A DNA stretch of 64,000 bases from JAFGJQ01 sp964586145 (GTDB lineage: Bacteria > Planctomycetota > Phycisphaerae > UBA1845): assembly GCA_964586145.1 (NCBI GenBank), contig CAZPHH010000002.1, positions 1-64,000 on the forward strand. Direction: 5' to 3'. Below the pieces are notes generated by a model, which worked only from the letters and a program-made list of their open reading frames with translations, had not been told where the DNA came from and made no database searches. Position numbers and translations under genes: made by a program. Numbering within the stretch: the first letter of the stretch is position 1; the number at the start of each line of letters is the position of its first letter. This document shows positions 51,815 through 61,177 of the stretch, one piece after another.

Positions 51815-52803
51815 GGAACGGCGGTCTCCTCCGACGAGGTGTGCGGAAGACGGGTTCGCATCATCTCCCACAGGGTCTGCGCGATCCAGACCGAGCCGCG
51901 GAAATCCGGCCGATGGAGCCAGGCCCGTTGAAAATGCCGCAGGGCCGGCTGGAAGCGACCGGCCTTGAAGGCGTCGAAACCCATCTGGCGGCAGCAGGTC
52001 ACCATCTGGTCGCGCAGGCATCGCCTGGCCTCGCGCGACACGTTCGGAAACCGCCGGCGAATGCGGGTGACTGCTGCATACTGCTGTCGCACGTTCGATG
52101 CGGGGCAGCGAGTGGACGCGCTGTCCCGCTGGCAATACTGAACGCTCAAGGGCTCGTCGACGTAGCCGCACGGCGCTCGGGCGGCGACCTCCAGGAAGAA
52201 CAGCCACTCCTCCGAGTACGTCTGATCGGTGAGGAAACGAACATCCGTCCCCAGAACGTCCCGACGAACCATTCCGGTGATCGTGGGAATGCAGTATCGG
52301 CGGACGAGGTGATCCACGGCGTCCGGGCCGCAGACGAACTGGTGGTCACCGAGGTCTTCGGCGGGAATGCAACGGACCATCGGTCCGTAACGGTCAATCG
52401 TGCTGCGATACCGCGCTCCGTCCAGCGCCTGCGCGGACATGTCGCTGAACACCAGTCCGAGCTCGGGCCGGCGTTCAAACAAGGCAACCTGCCGAGCCAA
52501 CTTCTGAGGGAGAAATGCGTCATCCGAGTCGAGAAACGCAACGTACCGCCCGGTTGTCCGGTCGATGCCGGCGTTCCGGGCTGCGCTGGCGCCGCCATGC
52601 GCCTGGCGGATTACGATCAGCCGGCGGCCGAGCGAGGCGGCGTAGCCCGAGAGCAGGGCATCGGTGTCGTCCGTGGATCCGTCATCCACGATGATCAGCT
52701 CCCAATGAGGGTACGTCTGTCCGATGACGGAGTCGATCGCCCGCCCGAGCAGGTGGGCGCGGTTGAAGGTGGGCAGAATGACGGAGACCGCTCGGTTGCT
52801 CAT
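51811..52803 (-). CDS. Glycosyltransferase family 2
   Basis: A 330-residue GT-A enzyme. The nucleotide-sugar site is VSVILPTFNRAHLLGRAIDS, with IIVDDGSTDDT and the metal-binding YVAFLDSDDAF (DxD-like). The conserved QDD/ED region may be replaced by TYSEEWLFFLE. The C-terminal 90 residues are helical. ATG 52803 starts the family motif; a frame to 52854 adds 17 residues without support. It is 14 nt downstream of the second methyltransferase gene. Confidence 0.88.
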   Translation of the reverse strand: MSNRAVSVILPTFNRAHLLGRAIDSVIGQTYPHWELIIVDDGSTDDTDALLSGYAASLGRRLIVIRQAHGGASAARNAGIDRTTGRYVAFLDSDDAFLPQKLARQVALFERRPELGLVFSDMSAQALDGARYRSTIDRYGPMVRCIPAEDLGDHQFVCGPDAVDHLVRRYCIPTITGMVRRDVLGTDVRFLTDQTYSEEWLFFLEVAARAPCGYVDEPLSVQYCQRDSASTRCPASNVRQQYAAVTRIRRRFPNVSREARRCLRDQMVTCCRQMGFDAFKAGRFQPALRHFQRAWLHRPDFRGSVWIAQTLWEMMRTRLPHTSSEETAVP

Positions 52804-52817
52804 GTGTGGTTTGGGAC

Positions 52818-53597
52818 TCACCGGCTTTCTGCCGGCCGGCGGCACGTGGTCCACATCCAGTAGTCATGGCCGAGGCCGACTTGGATTCGCAGAGGCGTCA
52901 GGCCGAACCGGCGCAATCGACGCCGCCATTCACACGGCGTGAACGTGACGCCGCCGAAACGTACCGACTTGCCCTCCCGCCATTGCCAGCATCGGTTGCT
53001 GCGAAGGACCTCGCGGCCGGCCATGCGGCGGACCACGTTTTTCACGCGCTCCACGACGGGCAGCGAGCCCTCACGCCAGTTCTGGATACGGCAGTAGCCG
53101 CCGGGCCTCAGGACCCGGGCGATCTCGGCCAGGTAGGCATCCACCACCTCGTACAGCGTGATGTGCTGAAAAGCCAGGTGCGAGAAGACGAAATCGACGC
53201 TGGAATCGGCAATCATCTCCAGCGAGCGCCCGTCGTTCAGGTGCAGCGACGTGTTACGCGTGTCCGCCAGATATCGCCGCGCATAGCCGAGCATGCGCTC
53301 GCTGAGGTCCACGCCGGCGACGTGTCCGCACCGGCCCGCCAGCGCCTTCATCAGCCGGCCCACGCCGCAGCCGATCTCCAGGCAGTGCCAATCGCCGTCG
53401 AGCGGAACGCCGTCCAGAATCTGCTCGATTGCCGTCTGTGTCTCCCGCTGCCAGATTCGCTCCAGCTCCCGCGGATCGCGGGCCTCGTCAATCTCCGGCG
53501 ACGAGCAGACCCGCCCGAACCGGGCCGTGCCCTCGTCCGCAACGTCCCAGAACTCCCGCGTGTCGCGGAGCCATTGCTGGTACTCGGTTGCCTGCAC
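52818..53597 (-). CDS. SAM-dependent methyltransferase (first gene of glycan operon)
   Basis: A 259-residue class I methyltransferase. SAM-binding motif CLEIGCGVGRLMKALAGRCG, followed by VAGVDLSERML and FVFSHLAFQHI, with IARVLRPGGY. GTG 53597 has AAGGAG 5 nt upstream. It starts the minus-strand operon that reads methyltransferase, GT2, methyltransferase, GT4, divergent from the DegT gene. Confidence 0.85.
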   Translation of the reverse strand: MQATEYQQWLRDTREFWDVADEGTARFGRVCSSPEIDEARDPRELERIWQRETQTAIEQILDGVPLDGDWHCLEIGCGVGRLMKALAGRCGHVAGVDLSERMLGYARRYLADTRNTSLHLNDGRSLEMIADSSVDFVFSHLAFQHITLYEVVDAYLAEIARVLRPGGYCRIQNWREGSLPVVERVKNVVRRMAGREVLRSNRCWQWREGKSVRFGGVTFTPCEWRRRLRRFGLTPLRIQVGLGHDYWMWTTCRRPAESR

Positions 53598-53951
53598 AAG
53601 GTCTCCTTCCGACCGCCGTACGGCCTGTCGAGTGATTCATCGTCCGAAAACCGGTTGACCCTTAGCCGGGCGGACGGTTGCCCGGTCGGTCCCGGCGGGG
53701 GGAACGCAGGCACGCTCCCGCTCGAGCTCGTCACCAGTGATAACCTTCTTTTTGAAAAAGGGTTCGGTTCGCATAGGGCCGGCCGGCCCGGGCCTGTGGC
53801 GTGTCGAACGCTCGGCGGACACCTGCGATTCTCGCTGCCCCCGAGACGGCCCTTTTTCCGATAAAACCGGGTGCTGCGACGGGCAAAGCCGCGCGGCGGG
53901 CAGGAGCCAGGCTGAAATCGCAGATGATGGACAAGCAGAAAGGGTTGAGCC
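53598..53951. other. Divergent regulatory region of the glycan cluster
   Basis: No gene. An imperfect hairpin with CTTTTT and AAAAAG arms lies at about 53741-53764. No firm promoter could be assigned. An AAAGGG site before GTG 53952 serves the DegT gene. Confidence 0.4.
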
Positions 53952-55070
53952 GTGCCGGATAGCATTCCCCTGGTCAATCTCAAGCTGATGCACGATGAGA
54001 TCGCCGACGAGCTGCAGCAGGCGATTCGGGAAGTGATCGACTCCAACTGGTTTGTGGGCGGGCCCGTCTTCCAGCGGTTCGCCGCCGGCGTAGCCTCGTA
54101 CTGCGGCGTCGACCACTGCATCCCGTGCGGCAGCGGGACGGACGCCATCCACCTCGCGCTGCGGGCGGCGCTGGGCATCGGCGACGGCGAGCAGGAAGTC
54201 ATCACCGTGTCGCACACTTTCGTCGGCACCGTGGAGGCGATCGCGCAGGCCGGCTATCAGCCCGTGCTCGTGGACGTGAATCCACAGACCTACGTGATGG
54301 ACCTGGACCAGGTGGAAAAGGCGATCACGTCACGCACGCGGGCGATCGTTCCCGTGCATCTGTACGGCCAGATGGTGGACATGCCGCGGCTCGCCCAGAT
54401 CGCCCGCAAGCACGACCTGGTCGTCATCGAAGACGCCGCCCAGTGCCACGGCGCCACCTACGACGGGTATAAGCCCGGGCAACTCAGCCGGGCGGCTGCG
54501 TTCGGCTTCCACCCGGGCGACAACCTCGGCGCCTGGGGCGACGCGGGCGCCGTGGTCACTCAGTACGAGCCGCTCGCACAGACCGTTCTCATGCTGTCCG
54601 ATCACGGGCGGCAGTCGAAATACGAGTACGGCGAAGTCGGCATGAACTCACGCACCGACACCCTCCAGGCTGCCGTCCTGAACACCAAGCTGCGCCACCT
54701 GGATCGATGGAACACGTCCCGCCGCCAGATCGCAGGCTGGTATCGCGAGGATCTGTCGTCAGACACCACCTGCATTCTGCCTGCCGTCGATCCGAAAGCC
54801 GAGCACGTGTACCACCGGTTCGTGATTCAGGTGGATGATCGAGATGACCTCCTGAAGCATCTGCAGAAGCAGGGCGTCGGGGCCGGCATCCACTATCCGA
54901 TTCCCATGCACGAGCAGCCGGCCTATGAGTTCCTCGGGCTCGCTCCGCACGACCTGCCGGTGACCCACGAACTGTGCAAACGCATTCTGTCGCTCCCGAT
55001 TCACCCCGGCATGACCCGGGCCCAGGTCCAGCGCGTGGCCGGCCTGGTCCGATCTGCCGTGGCCGTCTGA
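53952..55070 (+). CDS. DegT/DnrJ/EryC1-family protein lacking the PLP lysine
   Basis: A 372-residue fold type I PLP-enzyme homologue. Family marks are all present: IPLVNLK start, GSGTDAIHLALRA, HTFVGTVEAI, PVHLYGQMVDM, VIEDAAQCHGA and the C-terminal LSLPIHPGMT. The PLP lysine motif of the family, (Y/H)PGKNLGA, here reads HPGDNLGAWGDAG, so the Schiff-base Lys is Asp190. Without that Lys it should not be a normal sugar aminotransferase. The related ColD dehydratase uses His there. It may be a PLP-dependent dehydratase, a PLP-binding regulator or an inactive partner. GTG start with AAAGGG upstream. Confidence 0.88.
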   Translation: MPDSIPLVNLKLMHDEIADELQQAIREVIDSNWFVGGPVFQRFAAGVASYCGVDHCIPCGSGTDAIHLALRAALGIGDGEQEVITVSHTFVGTVEAIAQAGYQPVLVDVNPQTYVMDLDQVEKAITSRTRAIVPVHLYGQMVDMPRLAQIARKHDLVVIEDAAQCHGATYDGYKPGQLSRAAAFGFHPGDNLGAWGDAGAVVTQYEPLAQTVLMLSDHGRQSKYEYGEVGMNSRTDTLQAAVLNTKLRHLDRWNTSRRQIAGWYREDLSSDTTCILPAVDPKAEHVYHRFVIQVDDRDDLLKHLQKQGVGAGIHYPIPMHEQPAYEFLGLAPHDLPVTHELCKRILSLPIHPGMTRAQVQRVAGLVRSAVAV

Positions 55071-55113
55071 CGCAGAGCACCGACACAGACGCGTCGCTTC
55101 ACTCAGAGAACAA

Positions 55114-55150
55114 GGCACCCCATCGCGGGCCATGTCCGCGATGGGGTGCC
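55114..55150. terminator. 15-bp perfect GC hairpin between convergent genes
   Basis: GGCACCCCATCGCGG (55114-55128) pairs perfectly with 55136-55150 around a 7-nt loop. It lies 43 nt after the DegT gene and 37 nt after the convergent glycosidase-like gene. No long T-run follows on either strand. Confidence 0.6.
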
Positions 55151-55187
55151 GGCGTTCCTGCAGATACGTGCCCGGGCGCGGGGACGC

Positions 55188-57539
55188 CTATCCTGTGAAC
55201 GCCTCCTGGAACGTCTGGAAATCCTCGGCGTCCACGTCGCCGTCTGCGTCAACGTCAAAGAGGTCGCATCCCGCCGCGATCGGCCCCGCGTTCGGGCCGG
55301 TGACGCAGTCAGCGAACCGCACGTAGTCCGCCACGTCCACGTCACCGTCCACGTCATAATCACCCGGCAGCCACGGGCCGATCGCGAAGTTCACCTCCGT
55401 CATCCCGGCCCGCTCCACGAGCACCGACGGACGCGATACGTCGGGCGTGGCGCCATAGCCGGCCGACACCTCCAGAATCGTCCCGCTCGCACCGGCCGGC
55501 AGGTTCTGAATCAGGAATCGGCCGTTCGCGTCCGTCTGCGTCGTTGCGGACGCACCGGCGTGAACCACGGCATGGTCAACGGGCAGCCCTGTGTTGCCGT
55601 CCACCACGCGGCCGTACACGGATCCTTTCGTCGCGTACGGCGGCAATCGCCACGGCATGGTCGGGACCGTGTCCGTTGTCGTGAACAGGTTCGCGGCCAC
55701 ATACGGATACCAGTTTGCCCACGGTTCGCCGCCGTTGTTGGTGGATCGGTACGAGTACGTGCATAGCCCGTCCGCGCCGGCGTTGCGGGCATACGCCATC
55801 TGCGTGATGCTGTTCGCAAACGTGTTCATGTAGATGCCCGGCCCGATGACCGCCTGGCGGCCGTACGCCGCGGTCCAGGCGACGGTGTTGTCGACCCACT
55901 GCCGGTAGGTCACCGGGTAGCTGCCCTCACTGAAGTAGCACATGGGAATGGCGGTATCCAGGTACCCCAACTCCATCCACAATCGCCAGTCACTGAACAC
56001 GTCGTAGTACGGTCGGGTCTGCGTGAAATCCGTATTGGCCGGATACCACGTGACCAACGCACCCGAGTGTCGGATCGGCTGCCGCGGGCTGTTCACCAGG
56101 GGGATTTCCGTCATGGCCCGGCGTACCACTTCGGTGACCGTCGTGCGGCGAAAATCATCCCAGGATTCTTCACCGTCATACGGCGGCGTGCCCACGTATC
56201 CCGTCAGCGCTTTGAACCGAGCCAGTGTTGACCCGGCGTAGTTCACGTCTGACGGGTACCCCGCGTCCTTCGTGGTGTACCGGATGTAGTCCCAGTGAAT
56301 GCCGTCCACCGCATAGTTGCTGCAGATCTCCACGATGATGCTGGACAGGTAGTCCTGCACGTCGGGCGAACCCGCATCCAGCGTGTAGTAGTTGCTCACC
56401 TTCTCCGGGCCGCCCCCCATCTCGGCCCGCGGAACCATGATCCATTCCGGATGGGCCGCCAGGATCGGGTTCCCAGGCGGCGGCCAGACGCTCGACACCC
56501 GAAACGCCACCAGCCACGCATGCACTTCAAGGCCGTTTGCGTGCGCCTGCTGAATCATGTACGCCAGCGGGTCGAACGACGGATCGATGTCCGAGGCCTT
56601 CGGTATGATGTTGGAGTTCCAATACGCCCCGTGGGCGCTGGTGCCCGTATCCTGAAACGCCAGCACCTCCGGGACGATCACGTTGTATCGCCCCGCAATG
56701 GCGTTGCTGATCATCGTGTCCACCTGCGCGGGAGTCTTGAATCCGATGCCGAATGCGTCGATCCAGAACGCGCGAAACTCCCCCCCGCCCGGTGCGGACG
56801 GCGCGAACACGGCCGTGACCGTCTTGTCCTGGTCCATGGAGACGGTCGTGCTTGCCGCGCCGGGGTTCGCCGCACCCGCTCCCGCGGAAACGTCCCAGGA
56901 ATCAAACCGCCAGCCCGCGGCGGGCGATGCGCTGATCGGCTGGCTTGCTCCCTGAGAAACGGCGTACGGCCCGCCCGCGGCCGGGGTCACCGTGCCGGCG
57001 CCCGCCGGTTCGACCGCCATGGTCAGATGCACCGTGCCCGAACCGACCCGGTCAAAACGCACCGCATCCGCGATGACTACGTGCGCACTGGCATCGGTGT
57101 TCAACCGGACATATCCGCTCGTCCCTGAGTCAAAATCGTAGGCCCCAAGGCTGAACCACGTCTCGCCGTTGATCTGCTGGTTTACCGACACGGCCGAAGA
57201 CCCGGTCGCGTGATGAACCGTGAACGGTGCGTTCACGGCCCGGTTGGCGCCCTGAACGTACCAGACAGTCACTTCGTACGTGCCGTTCTCCGGCAAATCG
57301 GGTCGCCATTCCACCTCGCCCGGCTCACCGCCGCCGCCCGACGTGAGCGACCACACGTAGTCCGCTCCGTACGGCGCGCCGTACACGCCGGAGGTCCACT
57401 CGCCGTAAAAGACGGTGAAGCCCGCATCCGCGTTGTCCACGATCACCGTTTGCCCGCCGGCAACCGCCGCAAGCATCCCGAGAACGCACACGCCACACGC
57501 TGTGGGTAGACCCACGCTGCGCAAACCGATTCGCTGCAT
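55188..57539 (-). CDS. Secreted multidomain GHL10-type glycosidase-like protein with dockerin
   Basis: A 783-residue exported protein. Residues 1-30 are a signal peptide. Residues about 33-160 look like a golvesin-type carbohydrate-binding domain (VIVDNADAGFTV, YEVTVWYVQGANRAV). About 165-240 is an InlB-like repeat (VTPAAGGPYAVSQGASQPIS, WDVSAGAG). About 255-635 is a glycosyl hydrolase-like 10 (YngK/DUF187) barrel, with FRAFWIDAFGIGF, VHAWLVAFRV, YAVDGIHWDYIRY and CYFSEGSYPV. A carboxypeptidase-regulatory-like beta domain (GSVYGRVVDGNTGLPVDHA) and two dockerin loops (DYDVDGDVDVADY, DVDADGDVDAEDF) end it. AAGGAG lies 8 nt before ATG 57539. Substrate unknown; peptidoglycan- or polysaccharide-directed action is possible. 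Confidence 0.87.
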   Translation of the reverse strand: MQRIGLRSVGLPTACGVCVLGMLAAVAGGQTVIVDNADAGFTVFYGEWTSGVYGAPYGADYVWSLTSGGGGEPGEVEWRPDLPENGTYEVTVWYVQGANRAVNAPFTVHHATGSSAVSVNQQINGETWFSLGAYDFDSGTSGYVRLNTDASAHVVIADAVRFDRVGSGTVHLTMAVEPAGAGTVTPAAGGPYAVSQGASQPISASPAAGWRFDSWDVSAGAGAANPGAASTTVSMDQDKTVTAVFAPSAPGGGEFRAFWIDAFGIGFKTPAQVDTMISNAIAGRYNVIVPEVLAFQDTGTSAHGAYWNSNIIPKASDIDPSFDPLAYMIQQAHANGLEVHAWLVAFRVSSVWPPPGNPILAAHPEWIMVPRAEMGGGPEKVSNYYTLDAGSPDVQDYLSSIIVEICSNYAVDGIHWDYIRYTTKDAGYPSDVNYAGSTLARFKALTGYVGTPPYDGEESWDDFRRTTVTEVVRRAMTEIPLVNSPRQPIRHSGALVTWYPANTDFTQTRPYYDVFSDWRLWMELGYLDTAIPMCYFSEGSYPVTYRQWVDNTVAWTAAYGRQAVIGPGIYMNTFANSITQMAYARNAGADGLCTYSYRSTNNGGEPWANWYPYVAANLFTTTDTVPTMPWRLPPYATKGSVYGRVVDGNTGLPVDHAVVHAGASATTQTDANGRFLIQNLPAGASGTILEVSAGYGATPDVSRPSVLVERAGMTEVNFAIGPWLPGDYDVDGDVDVADYVRFADCVTGPNAGPIAAGCDLFDVDADGDVDAEDFQTFQEAFTG

Positions 57540-57646
57540 CGCCAAGACTCCTTGATCGCTCGTCTTTCTTGCGGTGTACCGGGCGCCCGATCACTGCCTC
57601 AGGCTCCCGGTGCGATGGCGCATCCCAACGCTTTGCCGCAGCACTG

Positions 57647-57652
57647 ATTATA
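57647..57652 (-). promoter_or_regulatory. Possible -10 element of the glycosidase-like gene
   Basis: Minus-strand TATAAT about 108 nt before ATG 57539. The -35 region 17 bp upstream does not match, so the promoter is uncertain. Confidence 0.3.
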
Positions 57653-57870
57653 GCGGGCGGCCTCCCGAAACGGCGCGCCGAAAATCACAATCCGGCGCCT
57701 TCTTGCAGATATGGCTTCAATCGTCGCATTGCGGCTGCAAGCCCGCGCGACGGGATCGGTCTGCTCAGACGCCTCATGGGACGATTGTGCCATGCCCACG
57801 GGGCGTTGGGGAGCTCGAGGGCAGGTGGAGAGGTTTTGTGGCTCTGGTAACGGTTCTCGGACCTTCAACA

Positions 57871-57888
57871 CGCCCGTTTCGACGGGCG
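57871..57888 (-). terminator. Hairpin with TTCG loop after the PEP-CTERM gene
   Basis: CGCCCGT (57871-57877) and ACGGGCG (57882-57888) enclose a TTCG tetraloop. It lies 130 nt past the stop of the PEP-CTERM gene and has no T-run on the minus strand. Confidence 0.4.
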
Positions 57889-58018
57889 CGCCGAACGAGC
57901 AGGGCCGATCAGGTCCGGGAAACCGCTGTGCCGAGAGAGGGCACAAGCACGGCGACACACCGCGCGGGTGTGACGCATGCTTCACACAACTCCTTCCGTC
58001 CGAGCTTCGTCGGACGCT

Positions 58019-59047
58019 TCAGCGGACGCGGCGGTCCGCTCGCCGGCCTGCCAGAAGCGTCAAGCCGCCCAGGAGCACCAGCAACACTGCCGATGGCTCG
58101 GGGACGTGGGGGACGTACGTCACGAATACGCTGTTGAAGCCCACGGAGAAGGCGGATGCAGCGCTGAAGCCTTCGTCGGTCAGCAAGACACGGCCGTACC
58201 GGTCGCCGAGAACGATGGTGCCGTCCGGCAGGACGTCCACGTCATACAGATCCACAGGCGGGCTCGCCGTGGCGAGGTTGGTGGTGGCCAGCCACTCGCC
58301 GTTGGGGTTCAGCCGGTGGAGTTCTCCGTCGGGGTCCGCGATGAAGATGTCGCCGGCGGCATTGGCGGCCACGGAGCGATGGGCCGTCGATCCGAGCGAT
58401 GCGGTCAGGTCGAGCCTGCCCGTGCGGGCCAGGGTGATCGGATCGTATACGTCCAGCCGGCTTCCGCCGGGGCTCGTGCTGGGGTAGAGAACATACAGCA
58501 GTCCATCCAACCCCAGGTTGAGGTCAATCGGCTCGATGTCGAGCGCGAACCGCTGCGCCGTGGACTGGTCCCGGTCGAAGCGGATGACACCCTTCGCAGT
58601 GCCGCTTAACGTCACCATGTCCGTGACGAAGGCGTACTGCTCGTACGCCGCGATTCCGCCGTACGCCTCGTTCTGGAGGTTGCTCCACCCGGTGAAGGTT
58701 GTATGGGACCAGGACTCTGTGACCGGATCGTAACAACTCAGATATGGCGCCGCCGTGCCGTTGTACACCAGGACATGGCCCTGACGGTCCACGACGATGT
58801 CGCGGGCACGCTCTGCCGCCGGCCCGGGGTAGGGGATGGGGACGGTCTGGACCCAATCGCCCGAGGGCGTAAACTCGAGCAGCATCTGGTCGGTGTGGAT
58901 CAGCAGGTTGCCGCCGGTCAACGGTGTCGCGTCCGCAACGGCGGCCGTTGCGAGCAACACACCGAGCGCCGGGCCCCCGAAGAGCCGGCGGATCGACCGG
59001 CCGGGGCGCTGCCATACTCGTCGGACTCGGTTCGTCGTCGTGGACAT
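58019..59047 (-). CDS. PEP-CTERM sorted exported beta-propeller-like protein
   Basis: A 342-residue exported protein. The N-terminus has a basic stretch and a hydrophobic segment (ALGVLLATAAVADA). The body resembles an NHL- or SMP-30-like beta-propeller, with recurring blades such as RDIVVDRQGHVLVYN, GLDGLLYVLYP, ANAAGDIFIADPDGELHRLNP and VDVLPDGTIVLGDRYGRVL. The C-terminus is a full PEP-CTERM signal: VPEPSAVLLVLLGGLTLLAG followed by RRADRR. Exosortase should cut it and attach the protein to the cell surface. GGGAGGAG lies 7 nt before ATG 59047. Confidence 0.88.
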   Translation of the reverse strand: MSTTTNRVRRVWQRPGRSIRRLFGGPALGVLLATAAVADATPLTGGNLLIHTDQMLLEFTPSGDWVQTVPIPYPGPAAERARDIVVDRQGHVLVYNGTAAPYLSCYDPVTESWSHTTFTGWSNLQNEAYGGIAAYEQYAFVTDMVTLSGTAKGVIRFDRDQSTAQRFALDIEPIDLNLGLDGLLYVLYPSTSPGGSRLDVYDPITLARTGRLDLTASLGSTAHRSVAANAAGDIFIADPDGELHRLNPNGEWLATTNLATASPPVDLYDVDVLPDGTIVLGDRYGRVLLTDEGFSAASAFSVGFNSVFVTYVPHVPEPSAVLLVLLGGLTLLAGRRADRRVR

Positions 59048-59328
59048 CTGTCTTCTCCTCCCTTTTGTGTGGATACGAATTGCGTGAACTCCGCGCGGCA
59101 TGGACAGACGCGGCGCAGAGCCGTTCCGGACGGGCAGACATGCCGTCCTCACATCTACCATAACGAAGCCCACAAACCGCTTGCTGGAAGTGTTGAAGAA
59201 GCCGTACGACCGCGAGACAGGTCTTCTCTCTCTTTCGCCGCGCCCGCCGATTCCCTCCCTGCAAGCAACACGCGTGTATCGGAATCCCGCGCCGTTGTCA
59301 AGACCAGGCGGACAAAGTTTGTCCTCGC

Positions 59329-60006
59329 TCAGCCGATTACCGGGTCGGTTCGGCGAGTGCCGTCGGAGAGGTCCGAACAGTCCTCCGGTCCGGTTTCCAA
59401 TGGGCGAAACTGCCCCGATTCCGGGTGAAACGCAAAGACCTCGCCGGTCTCGATCTTGTAGACCCAGCCGTGCAGTCGCAGCCGCCCCTCGGCCAAAGCC
59501 GCCGCAACAGACGGGTGCGTACGCACGTTTTCCAACTGGACCAGCACGTTCTCCTCGACGGCCGCGGCCACTCGTGCCGGACCCTCCAGGCTTGCGTAGT
59601 TCTCGCCGATGATCCGGCGCGTCGAATCCGCGTAACCCAACCAGGCCCGGACGGCCGGCATGGTCTCGACATCGCCGGGCGCCAGCAGGGCCTGCATGGC
59701 CCCACACCCGGAATGACCGCAGACGATCACGTCGCGGATGCCCAGGGCGACCACCGCGAATTCGATGGTGGCGGCCTCCCCGTTCGTGCCGGAGCCGTGC
59801 GGCGGAACGATGTTGCCGGCGTTCCGAAGGATGAAAAGCTCACCCGGTTCGGTCTGTGTGATCAGGTTGGGATCGATGCGGGAATCCGAGCAGGTGATGA
59901 ACAGGGCCATGGGCCGCTGGCCGACGGCCAGCCGCTCGAACAGGTCGCGGCGGGTCCCGAACACGTGTTTCTGAAAAGTATGCACTCCCCGCACGAGCTT
60001 CTGCAT
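59329..60006 (-). CDS. can: Beta-carbonic anhydrase
   Basis: A 225-residue zinc enzyme that interconverts CO2 and bicarbonate. The zinc ligands are Cys39, His98 and Cys101, in CSDSRIDP and GHSGCGAM, with Asp41 and Arg43 as the conserved dyad. LRNAGNIVP is also typical. ATG 60006 gives the usual length and places the MQKLVRG start of the family. The C-terminal [14 protein letters not shown] is standard. Confidence 0.95.
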   Translation of the reverse strand: MQKLVRGVHTFQKHVFGTRRDLFERLAVGQRPMALFITCSDSRIDPNLITQTEPGELFILRNAGNIVPPHGSGTNGEAATIEFAVVALGIRDVIVCGHSGCGAMQALLAPGDVETMPAVRAWLGYADSTRRIIGENYASLEGPARVAAAVEENVLVQLENVRTHPSVAAALAEGRLRLHGWVYKIETGEVFAFHPESGQFRPLETGPEDCSDLSDGTRRTDPVIG

Positions 60007-60087
60007 GGTTTGGCATTCCTGTGGCCGACGCGGGAAGACTCCCTCCGTCGACAGAATGTTGCAGCACCGAAAAACCGTGAACAAAAC

Positions 60088-60642
60088 CTATTGCGGCGTG
60101 GCGAAAACCTGCACCCAGTATATCCGGTGTTCGCCGCCGCGGTATACGCCCAGGCCGGTGTGCGTAAAGACGGAACGCAACAGGTTCGTGCGGTGGCCCT
60201 CGCTGTTCATCCACCCCGTTACAACCGATTCAGCCGTGCAGGGTCCGTACGCCAGGTTCTCGCCGACCGCGGTCCACGCGTAGCCGGCATCGGCAATACG
60301 CCCGTCCACCGTGTCGCCGTTGAGATCCGTGTGCCCGATAAAACCCTGCGCGGCCTGGGCCTCGGCATAGGCCTGCGCCACCGCCTGCAAGACGGGATCG
60401 ACCGCCAGCGGGCCCACACCGGCCCGGGCTCGTTCCGTGTTGCCCAGCGCGACCGCCTGGGCGGCCAGTTCAGCCGTGCTGTACTCGTCCGAACAGGCGG
60501 CCCCCCCGTTGGGGTCGTTCGGGCCGATGAGGATAACAGTTCCGCCCGAGCCACCGCCAACCGGTACGCCGCAACCCGTGCCGAAGGTGAGCGCCACACT
60601 GATTGCCAGCATTGCCACGCAGGACAGAGTATTCCGGATCAT
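60088..60642 (-). CDS. CAP-domain (SCP/PR1-like) exported protein
   Basis: A 184-residue exported protein. Residues 1-24 form a signal peptide that may end in a lipoprotein Cys (FGTGC, an atypical lipobox), then a Gly-rich linker. The CAP domain has LGNTERARAGVGPLAVDPVL, FIGHTDLNGDTVDGRI, ENLAYG, WMNSEGHRTNLL and GLGVYR with YWVQVF. The conserved His and Glu residues of the CAP cavity are in GHTD, GENLA and EGH. Function in bacteria is unclear. GGGAG precedes ATG 60642. Confidence 0.9.
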   Translation of the reverse strand: MIRNTLSCVAMLAISVALTFGTGCGVPVGGGSGGTVILIGPNDPNGGAACSDEYSTAELAAQAVALGNTERARAGVGPLAVDPVLQAVAQAYAEAQAAQGFIGHTDLNGDTVDGRIADAGYAWTAVGENLAYGPCTAESVVTGWMNSEGHRTNLLRSVFTHTGLGVYRGGEHRIYWVQVFATPQ

Positions 60643-61177
60643 TCCGCGTTCTCCCGCCGACCGCCAGGCGGACGGCTGACGTTTCGCTTCTGAAGGAGGG
60701 CCGCGGTCCGAGCGGTCCTCCCCCCACGCTTCCATTATCGTCCATAACGCGCCGAACCAAAGACGCCTCGCCACAGAATCCCCGCTCCGTGCCGGCTCAG
60801 GAGTCTTTCCGCCAGCCACGGCACCGTGCTCCCGTCTCCCCGGCCCTGACATCTCCGGGACCGGTTCTCCAGCCCTTCCAGCCTCCAGGTCTCCAGTTTT
60901 TGTGGGACCGGCTTTCTCGCCAAGGCGAGGCGCCTGCGGAGACGAGCCGGTCTTGCCTTGTTCCAGTCGCGGATGGTCCGCGGAGCGGACTCTACTCGGC
61001 TGCGGCGGGCAAGGCCCGTGAACGGAGCTGGTGCGCAGAGCAGACAGTGGGCACTGATCAAGAGACGGTGGCACACGACCGAGCACGGGACGACTGCCGC
61101 CCCAAAGGGCCACGCCTCTTTTTTATGCTCGCGACCTTCGCGTCCTGCCGGGTTGGGAGGAGCCCGAAACGGCGGCG
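60643..61177. other. Non-coding region between the TPR and CAP genes
   Basis: About 535 nt with no gene seen. A short hairpin GTCCGC/GCGGAC lies near 60972-60986, and a T6 tract near 61118-61124 follows a weak stem on the plus strand. No known RNA recognised. Confidence 0.4.

Larger units (their letters stand above)
57540..58018. other. Non-coding region with a promoter -10 and a hairpin
   Basis: About 480 nt without a gene. On the minus strand TATAAT at 57647-57652 is a perfect -10 for the glycosidase-like gene, although no good -35 is seen. A hairpin lies at 57871-57888. Confidence 0.5.
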
